A stretch of DNA of 64,000 nt from Theristus sp. LFF4_11 (GCA_030248135.1 JASANC010004355.1:1-64000); one strand, 5' to 3'; positions 50,154 to 59,026 are shown, counted from the first letter of the stretch. Numbers and translations: made by a program. Notes: generated from the letters alone by a model not told the origin.

Positions 50154-50444
50154 ATGAGCCGACAGGTGAAAGTGACACAGCTAAGTGCAGAGGGCGTGAC
50201 ACAAGCTTTTATAGCAAAAGGTGATGTAACTCCTGATGCTATGAAAAAAGCCTGTCAGGAACAGTTTATACCTTCTCAGTACGAAGATGCTGCCATCGAT
50301 CTTAGTGGTGCAAAAATAAATAAAGGTCAATATCGGTGGGTTCCTGCTAGAGATGAGTATGGTGAGTTTTGTGGTTCTCGTTTGGTACCAACTGAAAAGG
50401 TCGGCAAGGGTTCGTTTTTTGGCACTGAGTTGATAGTAAATTAG
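50154..50444 (+). CDS. Hypothetical protein, 96 residues
   Basis: ATAGGAGATTTAAC precedes the ATG. Soluble, mixed; F-F-G-T-E-L near the end. A remnant leader (ATAGGAATTACG, 50449-50460) with only a 10-codon frame at 50465 follows, which looks like a deleted cassette. Confidence 0.55.
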   Translation: MSRQVKVTQLSAEGVTQAFIAKGDVTPDAMKKACQEQFIPSQYEDAAIDLSGAKINKGQYRWVPARDEYGEFCGSRLVPTEKVGKGSFFGTELIVN

Positions 50445-50527
50445 ATATAGGAATTACGAGCAAAATGTCCAGATTCACATGTTGTTCCGTCTTATAAATT
50501 GAATACAAAATACTGATAGAGGGACTT

Positions 50528-50734
50528 ATGAAAGAATACGTAGTGATGTTATTCGTCTTTATGGGAACATTATTCTTGTTCGGATGGTTTTTGGGCTCAT
50601 TAATCATTGCTTGGATTATTATTGGCCGCGCAGCTTTGCATACCAAAGGCGTTAGCCTAGCCCATGAAGGAATAGCTAGTTATCCGTTTTACTTTGCTTG
50701 GCCGTTTTATTTGGTCAAGTTTAAAAATGTTTAG
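50528..50734 (+). CDS. Small membrane protein, 68 residues
   Basis: GAGGGACTT precedes the ATG. One long or two close hydrophobic spans in residues 5-35 (F-V-F-M-G-T-L-F-L-F-G-W), then an amphipathic end with Y-P-F-Y-F-A-W-P-F-Y. No family recognised. Confidence 0.6.
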   Translation: MKEYVVMLFVFMGTLFLFGWFLGSLIIAWIIIGRAALHTKGVSLAHEGIASYPFYFAWPFYLVKFKNV

Positions 50735-50748
50735 TACGGAATTTTGTT

Positions 50749-51060
50749 ATGAGCTTAACCGAAATATATGAATGGGTTGATGAAGAGTACGGAAAGCCCT
50801 TAGTTGTTTACCCTCAAGGATACGATAATCAACATCTTGAGATAAACGAAGGTGAGGTCGAATGTTTTTGGGTTGTTGTTGAGAACAGAGGCAAAAGACA
50901 AATCAAATGGTTAATCGGCGGCATGAAAGATATTTCAGAGGGGGAAGGCCCTTCATCATTGGACTGCCCATTGTTCTTTTTTGAATTGGTGCCTGAAGAA
51001 ACAAATTCGTCTTGGCGTAGCAGAGTTCGCGAATATTGGAGGTTGCAATGTCAGCAGTGA
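50749..51060 (+). CDS. Hypothetical protein, 103 residues
   Basis: CGGAATTTTGTT precedes the ATG. Acidic, Trp/Tyr-rich, strand-forming (V-E-C-F-W-V-V-V-E-N). Its end overlaps the DUF1643 start by 13 bases, so they are coupled. No family recognised. Confidence 0.55.
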   Translation: MSLTEIYEWVDEEYGKPLVVYPQGYDNQHLEINEGEVECFWVVVENRGKRQIKWLIGGMKDISEGEGPSSLDCPLFFFELVPEETNSSWRSRVREYWRLQCQQ

Positions 51061-51506
51061 TAAGCGATTGCGGTAATTACAGGTATGTTTTAGAGAGAGA
51101 GAAGGGGAGCAATCCTCTAGTATTCTTAATGCTTAATCCGTCAACAGCAGATGCAAGCCTTGATGATCCGACAATAAGACGATGCCGCCGCTTTGCGTTT
51201 GATAACGGCTACACTGGCATTGTGGTCGTTAATCTTTTCGCTTTCAGGGCCACCAAACCAAAAGACCTTTTTTCTGCAAACGATCCGGTTGGCCCAATGA
51301 ATGAACTTTACATTTCTGAACAAACGATTCAAAAAGATGTTTGTTGTGCATGGGGTGCAAATGCACCAACAGATAGGGTTCAAGCAGTGAAAAATGTATT
51401 GGCGTATTCCGAAGCGAATACTCTGTGTCTTGGCGTTACAAAAAATGGTTCACCGCGACACCCTCTTTATGTAAAAGCCGACCAGAAATTAGTTAAATAT
51501 TGGTGA
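51048..51506 (+). CDS. DUF1643 protein, 152 residues
   Basis: ATG 51048 with GGAGG upstream. Family landmarks: F-L-M-L-N-P-S-T-A-D-A near residue 26, D-P-T-I-R-R-C-R-R-F-A, V-V-V-N-L-F-A-F-R-A, and a C-terminal H-P-L-Y. DUF1643 proteins occur widely in phages and plasmids; their activity is not known to me. Probably a soluble enzyme-like fold. Confidence 0.8.
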   Translation: MSAVISDCGNYRYVLEREKGSNPLVFLMLNPSTADASLDDPTIRRCRRFAFDNGYTGIVVVNLFAFRATKPKDLFSANDPVGPMNELYISEQTIQKDVCCAWGANAPTDRVQAVKNVLAYSEANTLCLGVTKNGSPRHPLYVKADQKLVKYW

Positions 51507-51514
51507 TGGGAAAT

Positions 51515-51763
51515 ATGATGCGCGATCCATACGATTACTCAAACACAATTATTAAAGCTGCCGCTAGGGCAAGAGGTACTGCTTTGACGCCGCTGCATAG
51601 AATAATCGAAGGTCAAAAAACCGTATCAACGCGGAAGCTTGCTGCGGTTGTTGACGACCTGCATGACGTTCTGCAACAGGATGCTATCCACTTCAAAAAA
51701 CTAGCTGAAAAAATAGAGCGACTTGAGAAAGCTTTGCTAAAAGCATCCATCCGCAACCAATAG
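51515..51763 (+). CDS. Hypothetical coiled-coil protein, 82 residues
   Basis: Follows the leader TGATGGGAAAT; two adjacent ATGs (51515, 51518) are possible. The N-terminal half is basic (K-A-A-A-R-A-R-G), and the second half is a likely coiled coil (L-A-E-K-I-E-R-L-E-K-A-L). No family recognised. Confidence 0.55.
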   Translation: MMRDPYDYSNTIIKAAARARGTALTPLHRIIEGQKTVSTRKLAAVVDDLHDVLQQDAIHFKKLAEKIERLEKALLKASIRNQ

Positions 51764-51771
51764 GAAACACG

Positions 51772-52242
51772 ATGATTTCATGGATTAAGGCGTTATTTAC
51801 ATCCAATAAGGATGATTCTGAAGGCTTCGTTTATCTTGGCTCTGATGAAACTCCACGAATAGCTGATGAGAACGGAAAGGTGTACACGTTTTTTCACTTG
51901 GTTTCTGAAGGAAAGCATAAAGGGAAGTATAAAGCTGGCCTAACCGTTGGTAGAGGTGGCGAGATTTCAGATCAGATGAGAGAACGCGAAGTCATTGATA
52001 TTCATAATTCAGGTTATGAAATTGTATCTTTGGGAGACTATGAAACGGATGAAGTGATGGCTGTTGCTGAAAACACTGAGTCGCTAGTAGTTAAATGCGC
52101 TAATTGCCAGCACCCAAACTTAGTTAAAGCTGGTGAATTTGAACCGAATGTAAATGGTCATTTTCTCGATGAAGCTCATTATGGTTTGCATTGCTCAAAG
52201 TGTGGTGAGCAAATCATCGTTCAAACAAAAATCACGGCATAG
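51772..52242 (+). CDS. Hypothetical protein with C-terminal zinc ribbon, 156 residues
   Basis: Leader TAGGAAACACG precedes the ATG exactly. The first 100 residues are strand-rich; the end holds C-A-N-C near 111 and C-S-K-C-G-E near 143, a typical zinc ribbon. Function unknown; nucleic-acid binding is possible. Confidence 0.6.
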   Translation: MISWIKALFTSNKDDSEGFVYLGSDETPRIADENGKVYTFFHLVSEGKHKGKYKAGLTVGRGGEISDQMREREVIDIHNSGYEIVSLGDYETDEVMAVAENTESLVVKCANCQHPNLVKAGEFEPNVNGHFLDEAHYGLHCSKCGEQIIVQTKITA

Positions 52243-52261
52243 GAAACAGGCAGCAAATAAA

Positions 52262-52408
52262 ATGAATGAAAATCCATTGAATGAACTTTGTACCCAAGAA
52301 AATCTATCGGACAGAATATGCAACGCCTGCATTAGATGGGGCGTAATTTTCGGTATTGTTGGGATGCCAATTTTACTGATTTTGGACAAGCTCGGGTACA
52401 TTGGATGA
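52262..52408 (+). CDS. Tiny membrane protein, 48 residues
   Basis: ATG 52262 lies after TAGGAAACAGGCAGCAAATAAA; the longer frame from 52154 overlaps the upstream gene. A Cys pair (I-C-N-A-C) is followed by one membrane span (V-I-F-G-I-V-G-M-P-I-L-L). No family recognised. Confidence 0.5.
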   Translation: MNENPLNELCTQENLSDRICNACIRWGVIFGIVGMPILLILDKLGYIG

Positions 52409-52429
52409 AGTTGGAAAAACGAGGCAGCA

Positions 52430-52657
52430 ATGAACACATTCATGTACATCGATAAGCGCTTAATCGACTTAGGCCAAGAACAAAAAGCAAAGCTTGTTCA
52501 CGCTTCAAATGATGAAGAAAAAGCATTGGTAAACGAGTTTTACACTGGTGCTAAAAATGAACTTGAGTTGCTGCGTGATGAATTAATGAGTAATGTGCCA
52601 CCTGTTGATGACGAATTACCTGAAAATTGCATCATTAATCACGCAGAAATGTGTTAA
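52430..52657 (+). CDS. Hypothetical protein, 75 residues
   Basis: TTGGAAAAACGAGGCAGCA precedes the ATG. Acidic and helical, with N-D-E-E-K-A-L-V-N-E-F. No family recognised. Confidence 0.55.
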   Translation: MNTFMYIDKRLIDLGQEQKAKLVHASNDEEKALVNEFYTGAKNELELLRDELMSNVPPVDDELPENCIINHAEMC

Positions 52658-52680
52658 TCGAGCTAATGGGAAATAAGAAC

Positions 52681-52932
52681 GTGACAATTACGAAGTCAAT
52701 TGAGTCTGATGACATTGATAAAGCTACTGATTTTAGCTTGTCAGGCTATAACAACTCTGGTGTCCGTGCTGTATTCCATGAAAAGGAAGGCGGCTTCTGT
52801 ACCACAACTTACAGCTTTTCGATGAGTCAGGAAGCTAAGAGCTATTCAGCAGCCAGAATTGCACTACTACTACAAATCGCTTCAGGTCTTACTAATGAAC
52901 AAATCAGCAAAATGAAGCTGATAAAAAGGTAA
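52681..52932 (+). CDS. Hypothetical protein, 83 residues
   Basis: GTG 52681 is chosen because TAATGGGAAATAAGAAC lies directly before it, as in other array genes; an earlier GTG/ATG would cross the leader. Soluble, with a strand F-C-T-T-T-Y-S-F and a helical end. No family recognised. Confidence 0.55.
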   Translation: MTITKSIESDDIDKATDFSLSGYNNSGVRAVFHEKEGGFCTTTYSFSMSQEAKSYSAARIALLLQIASGLTNEQISKMKLIKR

Positions 52933-52943
52933 TGGGAAACAGT

Positions 52944-53135
52944 ATGAAAAAATCAAGCTTTGTTGTAATTGTTATTTACTGCCTAATTTCGCCTTTTTTG
53001 ATCACTTACATCACAGAAAAAACCAATTTTCAAATTGATGTCTTTGGCAATGAGACTAACATTTATTTGATTGCAGTGGGATGTATGATTCTCGCACCAA
53101 TCTTAGTGATAAAAGATTTTTTAATGCGTCCATAG
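52944..53135 (+). CDS. Small membrane protein, 63 residues
   Basis: ATG 52944 follows TAATGGGAAACAGT. Two spans (about 5-20 and 41-57) with a polar loop. No family recognised. Confidence 0.6.
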   Translation: MKKSSFVVIVIYCLISPFLITYITEKTNFQIDVFGNETNIYLIAVGCMILAPILVIKDFLMRP

Positions 53136-53219
53136 CTATTTGACAAAATGATATGCGGTAAATCGCCATTTGGCGAAGAATACAAAGGCATATTCTTCTA
53201 ATGGGAAACATCATACCCT

Positions 53220-53381
53220 TTGACCAAAGATTCTGATTTTCTATTGCTACTTATTATTGGTTACGCATTAATTAGACATGTCCGAATATCTAAGCAATAC
53301 TGTTTTGCAAAGTGCGAAGTACTTTTCTATGAACAAGAGCAAAGTTGTGTGCTCTATCCAAGAAAAAACAGGACATACTGA
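53220..53381 (+). CDS. Possible 53-residue protein behind a leader copy
   Basis: TAATGGGAAACATC at 53199-53212 is followed by no ATG, but a TTG at 53220 opens a frame to 53381 with a hydrophobic start (F-L-L-L-L-I-I-G-Y-A-L) and a basic Cys-containing tail. The spacing is a little long. It may instead be an orphan leader of a lost cassette. Confidence 0.3.
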   Translation: MTKDSDFLLLLIIGYALIRHVRISKQYCFAKCEVLFYEQEQSCVLYPRKNRTY

Positions 53382-53437
53382 ATAATCACTACGCGTTTAA
53401 CTATCTAGTGCGGTGGTAGTGCTAACAGGAATAAATC

Positions 53438-54079
53438 ATGATTGAAGAATTTTCGATGTACGACCATGTGCAAGACATAGTAAATAATATTATAAATGAA
53501 CAGTTGGAAGAGGGGCATTTATTAGCTGAGCGCTTTTTTAGAATTTGCCAAGAATTTAGAGGTTTCGACGCGCCCAACTTTGACATAGACGAAAACACGG
53601 CATTGCTTAATGACCTTTTAGAGTTTGAGAAGAATATCTGTAGCTTAGAATTCCTTTATATGTTCTACGGTTATATTGCAAGAATGTATCTGCAAACAGG
53701 TAATGCGGAGAACGCCATCATGTATGGGCAAGCCGCAGTTGAATTGAATGAAAGAGTAAAAGATGCTGAAGGTGTTAGGGCCGCAAATAATGTATTAGGA
53801 GATTGCGCTTTTGCTAACGACGCAGCTCTAGTGGGCGTTGAGTTTTTCGAAAAAGCCCAACCTCATTCTTTACCTCAAATCGAGCATTTTAAGAAATTAC
53901 CGAATCACAACGCGCACCATATTAAAAAGCTGCTTAAGAGAAAAAAGCGACCTAATACTTTCAAGTATTTTGAATCTCCAGAGGCTCAAAAGCAGGAAGA
54001 AAGTATTCGTTTGATGATGGTTGCTCAAGGATGTACCAGAGCCTCAGCAAAAAGGTATTGCGATAACTTACCTTCTTAA
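53438..54079 (+). CDS. TPR-like protein, 213 residues
   Basis: AGGAATAAATC precedes the ATG. Residues 65-130 form helix pairs of TPR character (Y-I-A-R-M-Y-L-Q-T-G-N-A-E-N-A-I and the next A-E-G-V-R-A-A-N-N-V-L-G). A basic linker (K-K-L-L-K-R-K-K-R-P) follows, and a C-terminal helix R-A-S-A-K-R-Y-C. It may mediate protein contacts. No specific family recognised. Confidence 0.55.
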   Translation: MIEEFSMYDHVQDIVNNIINEQLEEGHLLAERFFRICQEFRGFDAPNFDIDENTALLNDLLEFEKNICSLEFLYMFYGYIARMYLQTGNAENAIMYGQAAVELNERVKDAEGVRAANNVLGDCAFANDAALVGVEFFEKAQPHSLPQIEHFKKLPNHNAHHIKKLLKRKKRPNTFKYFESPEAQKQEESIRLMMVAQGCTRASAKRYCDNLPS

Positions 54080-54308
54080 CTTCTTTAAATGTGGTTAAGC
54101 ACATAATTACACCTCCTTAATAAGCCACTCCCCCTCAAAATACCGCTTACTATTTAAACCCTATGATGTGCGCAAAATCACACCGCGCACGTCATGTGAT
54201 GCTTATTTGAAAATTTTCACAAAAAAATGGGCCTGAAGGGGTTGCGCTACAAAATACAGTGTTAATTTCAAAGTGTATCGTTTTGATTGGTTACACGGAG
54301 ACCGTTAT

Positions 54309-55010
54309 ATGAAGATTAAACTAACATTGCTAGCTGCGTCCTTTACAGCGCTTCTGGGAGGTTGCGCATCTAACCCTGTCGATGAGCATGCAAAGCATCA
54401 AGCAGACCTGCTTGAAAAGCGAATGGATGCGATGGAAGAGGTATTAGATGAAGCCCCGGACTGGTTCTTGAATCCTCCTAAGGCGACTGATGCAGGTGTG
54501 TATGGTACCGGCATGAGTTCAGGTAAAAACCTGCAATTCACCCTCAATAAAGCAAAGCTTCAGGCTGAGTTTAACTTGGCCAAAATGTATGGGCAGGCTA
54601 TTAGCGGTCAAGAGCGTTCATATATCTCAGATAATGGAGCCAGTTCAGGTCTTCGCGAAGATAACAGTCAAGTTATCGACAAGCTGATTGCCGAACAGGA
54701 TATCTCTGGGTATGAGCAAATCGACAGTAAGACCATTTTAGAAAATGGTGCCTATAACACCTATGTATTGTTGTTCTATCCATACGACAATACAAACCGC
54801 ATGAAGGAAGGTAAACGTCAGGCGTTAGCGAAAGAAGAAGCGTCTGCGGCATACAGAACTTTAAACAAGCGAGTCGAAACGCGTCAGAAGGCTCAGGAAG
54901 CGCGTGAGCGTGCTCAACAAGAGCATGAAGTGCGTTTGCTGGAAGCTGAGGCGAAAATTCGTCAGGCTGAAGCTGGTGTGTCGCCAAACGGTACTGCGGG
55001 TGGTCAATAA
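54309..55010 (+). CDS. LPP20-type lipoprotein, 233 residues
   Basis: ATG 54309 with GGAGACCG upstream is preferred to the frame start at 54273. The signal peptide ends in a lipobox L-L-G-G-C (Cys at 18). An A-P-D-W-F-L-N-P-P and G-V-Y-G-T-G-M-S region (about 50-70) matches LPP20-like outer-membrane lipoproteins. The C-terminal third is a charged coiled coil (R-E-R-A-Q-Q-E-H-E). It begins a block of envelope genes. Confidence 0.75.
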   Translation: MKIKLTLLAASFTALLGGCASNPVDEHAKHQADLLEKRMDAMEEVLDEAPDWFLNPPKATDAGVYGTGMSSGKNLQFTLNKAKLQAEFNLAKMYGQAISGQERSYISDNGASSGLREDNSQVIDKLIAEQDISGYEQIDSKTILENGAYNTYVLLFYPYDNTNRMKEGKRQALAKEEASAAYRTLNKRVETRQKAQEARERAQQEHEVRLLEAEAKIRQAEAGVSPNGTAGGQ

Positions 55011-55013
55011 GCA

Positions 55014-55481
55014 ATGATGTTGGTAAATCACCTAGTTGTTAGTTTGACTGGGTGGCACGCACTATCACAATCAGGGGTGTTGCCAGAGCTAGCTAACGTA
55101 GAACCATGGACTTATAGTTTGGTGGCGTTAGGGACAGCACTGCCTGATATTGATCACCCTGATTCAACAATCGGTAGTCGAGTGAAGTGGTTATCTTGGC
55201 CGATTAGAATTGTGTTTGGTCACAGGAATATTACGCATTCTATAATTGCCATGGCCGCATTAGCCTATATGGTTCACATAGAGCCGCTTCTTGTCTCAGT
55301 GGCCTTTGGCTACCTCTTACATTTAGTGGGGGACTGGTTTACTCCAGCTGGGCTCAAATTATTCTGGCCAGCGCAAAGAGTGTATCGTTCACCCCTCACA
55401 ATTCCAACAAATAGCATAGCTGAATACCTCTTCGTATGGGGTACAAGTGCATTGGCACTAACAGCATTACATACGGCATGA
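55014..55481 (+). CDS. YdjM-like inner-membrane metal-dependent hydrolase
   Basis: The 155-residue protein shows N-H-L-V-V-S-L near the start, G-T-A-L-P-D-I-D-H-P-D-S near residue 41 and G-H-R-N-I-T-H-S near 68, the His/Asp clusters of the YdjM family, plus about four membrane spans. Chromosomal ydjM is SOS-induced; no LexA box is seen here. Its substrate is unknown. It starts 3 bases after the lipoprotein stop. Confidence 0.8.
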   Translation: MMLVNHLVVSLTGWHALSQSGVLPELANVEPWTYSLVALGTALPDIDHPDSTIGSRVKWLSWPIRIVFGHRNITHSIIAMAALAYMVHIEPLLVSVAFGYLLHLVGDWFTPAGLKLFWPAQRVYRSPLTIPTNSIAEYLFVWGTSALALTALHTA

Positions 55482-55527
55482 AGGCCGAATAGAATTTATA
55501 AAAGTACGAAATGGAGTGTTACAGCGA

Positions 55528-56049
55528 ATGCTTGATAAACAACAAGAAGCCCTTTTAACAATGAATAAAACTAGCGTAAACAGTTTATTTGAGGAAGTGA
55601 CAGCGCTTGATGAAGTTGCGGTGGACGACATGTTTATCATCGTGGCTAGCGCACTGAGTAAATTGGACTCGGTTGACATCATGGAGCGTAAACGCGACGG
55701 AGTTACCGGCATGCGCGTAAGTTCTGGTGAGCAAACTTTATTTGACGTTTATCCTGAGCCTTACGAACACAATAGCAATGATAAATGGGGAGAGGGTAAA
55801 AAAGTTTCCCATATCCGCTTAATCAAAGTACATCAAGGCGTCGAGCTAAAACGCGAAATGTTAGATGTCTATTGCCAAGTTAATCCGCAAAAGTATATGC
55901 CAACTGGCAATGGAGTAATGATTTACGAAGATGTCATGCTGAACTATGGGCGAAGCATTGAAGAGCTGGTAGATGTGGTCAGTCGTTTCTATCGTAATTC
56001 CTTAGCGCTAGTGACAGCTAAGTATATGCAAACGATGAGCGTGAATTAA
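55528..56049 (+). CDS. Hypothetical protein, 173 residues
   Basis: ATG 55528 is taken because GGAG lies upstream, though 11 bases away; GTG 55516 is an alternative. Soluble, helical N-terminus, then strand-rich with V-M-E/D repeats. No family recognised. It lies within the envelope block. Confidence 0.55.
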   Translation: MLDKQQEALLTMNKTSVNSLFEEVTALDEVAVDDMFIIVASALSKLDSVDIMERKRDGVTGMRVSSGEQTLFDVYPEPYEHNSNDKWGEGKKVSHIRLIKVHQGVELKREMLDVYCQVNPQKYMPTGNGVMIYEDVMLNYGRSIEELVDVVSRFYRNSLALVTAKYMQTMSVN

Positions 56050-56134
56050 GCGCCCAAAATAGGGGTGTTAAATGAAGTGGAGGGCTATTTTAGGGTGACA
56101 TAATCATATCAACGCAATTACAGAGACGTTGTTG

Positions 56135-57916
56135 ATGATGAAAAAATCCATACTCGCTGTTGCAATAGCAACATTACTTACCGGATGCGGTGGTGTTGAT
56201 GAATCGGAGCCTACAAGGACTGAGACGCCACCGACTAACTCCAATCCAACAGGTGATACCACACCAGCCCGACTTGATGTCAACGGCCCATCGAATGTTA
56301 ACGAGCGCGACAACGCAACGGCTAAAGCCGTGGTTGAATTTACGCTTAATCGTGATGCCACATCAGATCTAGAAATCTTTTATTCAGTACAAAGCGCAGA
56401 GTCAGGCAGCGTGACCGCTACCCCCGGTAAAGATTTTACTGAGGTGGAAAACGCCAGCGTAGAAATTACCGTAGGTCAACGTCGTGCGAGCATTGAAGTT
56501 GACATATTGGGTGACCTAATCGATGAAGATAATGAAACCATAGTTGTCTCAATCAACGATGTACAGGGCGCTGAAGTTGATTACATCAAAACGTCTACTT
56601 TCTTCGAAATTATTGATAACGACCCAGAACCGGAAGTGGTTTTCGATATTCCGCAGCAAATCGTAAGTGAAAAGACTGGCGGCATTGAAATCGGTTTAAG
56701 CCTGACCTCAATTACCGAGAAAGTGGTTACGGTACCTATCGAGTTCACGGGTACTGCCAATGAAGAACAAGACTTCGAAAAGCAATTCAGTGACACCATT
56801 GAGTTCGCGCCATTACAGGACAAACAGACGTTAGCGTTAACGGTTATTGATGATGCTATTCCTGAAGGTGGTGAGAGCCTGACATTAACGCTGGGTGACA
56901 TCACAAACTCAGCAGCAGGTGATCAGGATAGCCATACCGTAATTATCTCTGGTCAGGTGGGGCTCAATGATACCGGCGTTCTACTTTATTCAGATGGCGT
57001 TAACCTCGACTATCAAGAAACACCAGATGGCTTTCCCGGCCAAGATGCAGCCTCAGGCCGTGATGTGACGGTAAATAACCCTGTAGACGGTTTTGCTGGG
57101 TTTGCCTTCGAATACTTAGATGCAGATGGAAACGTCATAGGTGAGGGGAGCCGTGATGAGGCGTCAGCAGAAGGCGCTGTCTGTGTCCGTGATAGAACTA
57201 CGAACCTGACATGGGAAATCAAGCAAGAGCAGCATGTGGACCTAATATCGGGAGATGATAATGTTAACCGTGCATTTCAATCTTCTAATCAAGATTACTA
57301 TGATGATTTTGCTGATGAACATAGCTTCTGGCGTAGTGCTAACTACCAGTACACTTGGTATGTATTAGACGAAGAGAATAACGCAGGAGTAATCGGTACT
57401 AGGGGTGAACAACTTGTAAACTCTTTGCCAATTTCCTCATCCTGTGCATATCAATCATCAGAACTTCACAACCTAAGCGGTGTTACTGATTCTCAGATTC
57501 TACCTCAGTTATTAGGTGAGGGTAGAGGTGCTGTACATTGTAATACGAGTGATTATCTTCGTGAGATGCAGCGTGCTTCTTTATGTGGTTTTACTGACTG
57601 GCGTTTACCAACACTCAACGAAATGAAAAGTGTCGTAGTGTATGAGACCCAGACTGCCAACAATGGCGAAGAGGTTTCTGTTATCCCTTCAATGTTCCCT
57701 CGCGATGCGGCCATTGAAAAAGGCAATCAGGTGTTTAGTGTGTATAGAAACCGTATAGAGCAATCACCTATCACCCGCCCGTTTTACTTCACTAGCACGC
57801 CAAGCACTGAGAATGATGGTTCGGTCTGGTGTGTCAATACCGAGACCGGCGATACGGCTCTATGCCTTAAAAATCGTACTGGTTACATTCGTGGCGTTCG
57901 AGGAGGCTCTGAGTAA
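56135..57916 (+). CDS. Calx-beta/DUF1566 surface lipoprotein, 593 residues
   Basis: A lipobox L-L-T-G-C (Cys near 17) is followed by a Thr/Pro-rich linker. Two Calx-beta-like units lie at about 50-170 and 170-275, each with G-x-D-F/F-x-x-x and an E-x-x-E-x-x-x-V/L-x-L/I end. A C-terminal DUF1566 (Lcl) domain from about 325 has L-T-W-E-I-K, D-W-R-L-P-T-L-N-E-M and F-Y-F-T-S-T-P. Such proteins face outside and may mediate attachment. The next gene codes for a smaller DUF1566 protein. Confidence 0.75.
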   Translation: MMKKSILAVAIATLLTGCGGVDESEPTRTETPPTNSNPTGDTTPARLDVNGPSNVNERDNATAKAVVEFTLNRDATSDLEIFYSVQSAESGSVTATPGKDFTEVENASVEITVGQRRASIEVDILGDLIDEDNETIVVSINDVQGAEVDYIKTSTFFEIIDNDPEPEVVFDIPQQIVSEKTGGIEIGLSLTSITEKVVTVPIEFTGTANEEQDFEKQFSDTIEFAPLQDKQTLALTVIDDAIPEGGESLTLTLGDITNSAAGDQDSHTVIISGQVGLNDTGVLLYSDGVNLDYQETPDGFPGQDAASGRDVTVNNPVDGFAGFAFEYLDADGNVIGEGSRDEASAEGAVCVRDRTTNLTWEIKQEQHVDLISGDDNVNRAFQSSNQDYYDDFADEHSFWRSANYQYTWYVLDEENNAGVIGTRGEQLVNSLPISSSCAYQSSELHNLSGVTDSQILPQLLGEGRGAVHCNTSDYLREMQRASLCGFTDWRLPTLNEMKSVVVYETQTANNGEEVSVIPSMFPRDAAIEKGNQVFSVYRNRIEQSPITRPFYFTSTPSTENDGSVWCVNTETGDTALCLKNRTGYIRGVRGGSE

Positions 57917-58440
57917 TGTTTAAAAGAACGGTAACTGCATTAATGCTGATGACTGCATTTTCAGCATCAGCACAAGACTGCACCTACGATACGGTGCGTG
58001 CAACTATGAACCCTGATCTGTTTATTCAAAACGATGATGGCACTGTATCCGATGTGCGAAACGGTTTGCTTTGGCAAAAGTGCTCGTTAGGCCAGACAGC
58101 TACTGATGCTGGTTGCTCTGGTGTGCCTACAACGTTCGCTACATGGCAAGAAGCATTGCAGGCGGCTGAGCAGTTCAATACAGACAATAACTTAGAAGGG
58201 GCCGAGCGCTGGCGTCTACCAAATATCAAAGAGCTATCGGCTATTGTCGAATATGCCTGTGTAGCGCCGAGTATCGACCTGACTGTTTTCCCAGATACAC
58301 CGAACGGCCGATTTTGGACGTCGACCCCGAAAGCAGGTGGACTGGGTGCCCGTGTTATCGATTTCACTGATGCTCAAGAGGTGGATAGAGAAACCTTACC
58401 AGAGCGATATATCCGTTTAACCCGTCTATTGAGTGAGTAA
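57916..58440 (+). CDS. Secreted DUF1566 protein, 174 residues
   Basis: Signal peptide (cleavage near S-A-S-A, residue 19), then a single DUF1566 domain: N-G-L-L-W-Q-K-C, W-R-L-P-N-I-K-E-L and R-F-W-T-S-T-P. The ATG overlaps the stop of the large lipoprotein by one base. It is a paralogue of the C-terminal domain of that protein, so the two may form a complex or have split functions. Confidence 0.8.
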   Translation: MFKRTVTALMLMTAFSASAQDCTYDTVRATMNPDLFIQNDDGTVSDVRNGLLWQKCSLGQTATDAGCSGVPTTFATWQEALQAAEQFNTDNNLEGAERWRLPNIKELSAIVEYACVAPSIDLTVFPDTPNGRFWTSTPKAGGLGARVIDFTDAQEVDRETLPERYIRLTRLLSE

Positions 58441-58444
58441 AGTG

Positions 58445-59017
58445 ATGAAGAACTTCAAAATTAAAAAAGCTGCATTGCTGTTATCGGCATTAATGTTTGC
58501 AGGTGGCGTTGCAGCAAAAGCGACACCGGTTGATACCCGTTTTGATCTTGGTTACGGGTATACCAAAACCACGTTCTATGATGGAGAGGGCTTCTACGCA
58601 GACTATCGTTATCAATTGTTGCGCGATGTGATTCTTACGGGCCACTACACAAAAGTAGATGATGACGACCTTGAAGCCGATGGCACGCGCATTGGCGCGA
58701 GTATCGAAAAGGTGTGGTCTTATAATCCATATACCGACATTGGTATCGAACTCTCTTATACGCATGATGACCTATCAGGCAACGGATATGATGAAACTCG
58801 TGGGATTGTTGGTTTGGGTGTTGGTTACCATAGTTTTGTGGGTGCTTGGCGTTTCGATGGTAGCGTATCAATCAATGATGCAGAAGTTGAAGATACTTTT
58901 ATCGAAGGGGAGTTTAGAGCGACCTACTTCCTTGGGGAAAATTTTGGCCTCACTTTACAAGTTGTTGGTGGCGAAATTCAAAACGCAGCGCGACTCGGTA
59001 TGACGTATCAATTTTAA
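58445..59017 (+). CDS. Small outer-membrane beta-barrel protein, 190 residues
   Basis: Signal peptide ending V-A-A-K-A (about 25) and then alternating amphipathic strands (D-L-G-Y-G-Y-T, Y-A-D-Y-R-Y-Q-L, I-G-I-E-L-S-Y-T, G-L-G-V-G-Y-H), ending in Y-Q-F, the usual C-terminal outer-membrane insertion signal. The start could also be the GTG at 58433. Together with the two DUF1566 proteins it forms a likely surface unit. Confidence 0.7.
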   Translation: MKNFKIKKAALLLSALMFAGGVAAKATPVDTRFDLGYGYTKTTFYDGEGFYADYRYQLLRDVILTGHYTKVDDDDLEADGTRIGASIEKVWSYNPYTDIGIELSYTHDDLSGNGYDETRGIVGLGVGYHSFVGAWRFDGSVSINDAEVEDTFIEGEFRATYFLGENFGLTLQVVGGEIQNAARLGMTYQF

Positions 59018-59026
59018 GAGTACAAA

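Larger units (their letters stand above)
47672..52946 (+). repeat. Small-gene array 2 with the same GGAAA leader
   Basis: At least fifteen consecutive small genes follow leaders of the same type as array 1. Exact GGAAACACGATG occurs at 48142-48153 and 51763-51774. Variants include TAGGAAATAATT (47686), TTGGAAACACTGACT (47888), TAGGAAATATCGA (49253), TGATGGGAAAT (51515), TAGGAAACAGGC (52262), TAATGGGAAATAAGAAC (52681) and TAATGGGAAACAGT (52944). An isolated copy sits at 53202. The proteins are mostly unrelated. Confidence 0.7.

Noticed and set aside
50465..50497. 10-codon frame after a leader copy
   Set aside because: Too short to be a supported gene; noted as a probable cassette remnant.
29044..53222. 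Integron cassette array
   Set aside because: The shared sequence is a short start-site leader, not an attC palindrome after each gene, and no IntI-type integrase was seen.
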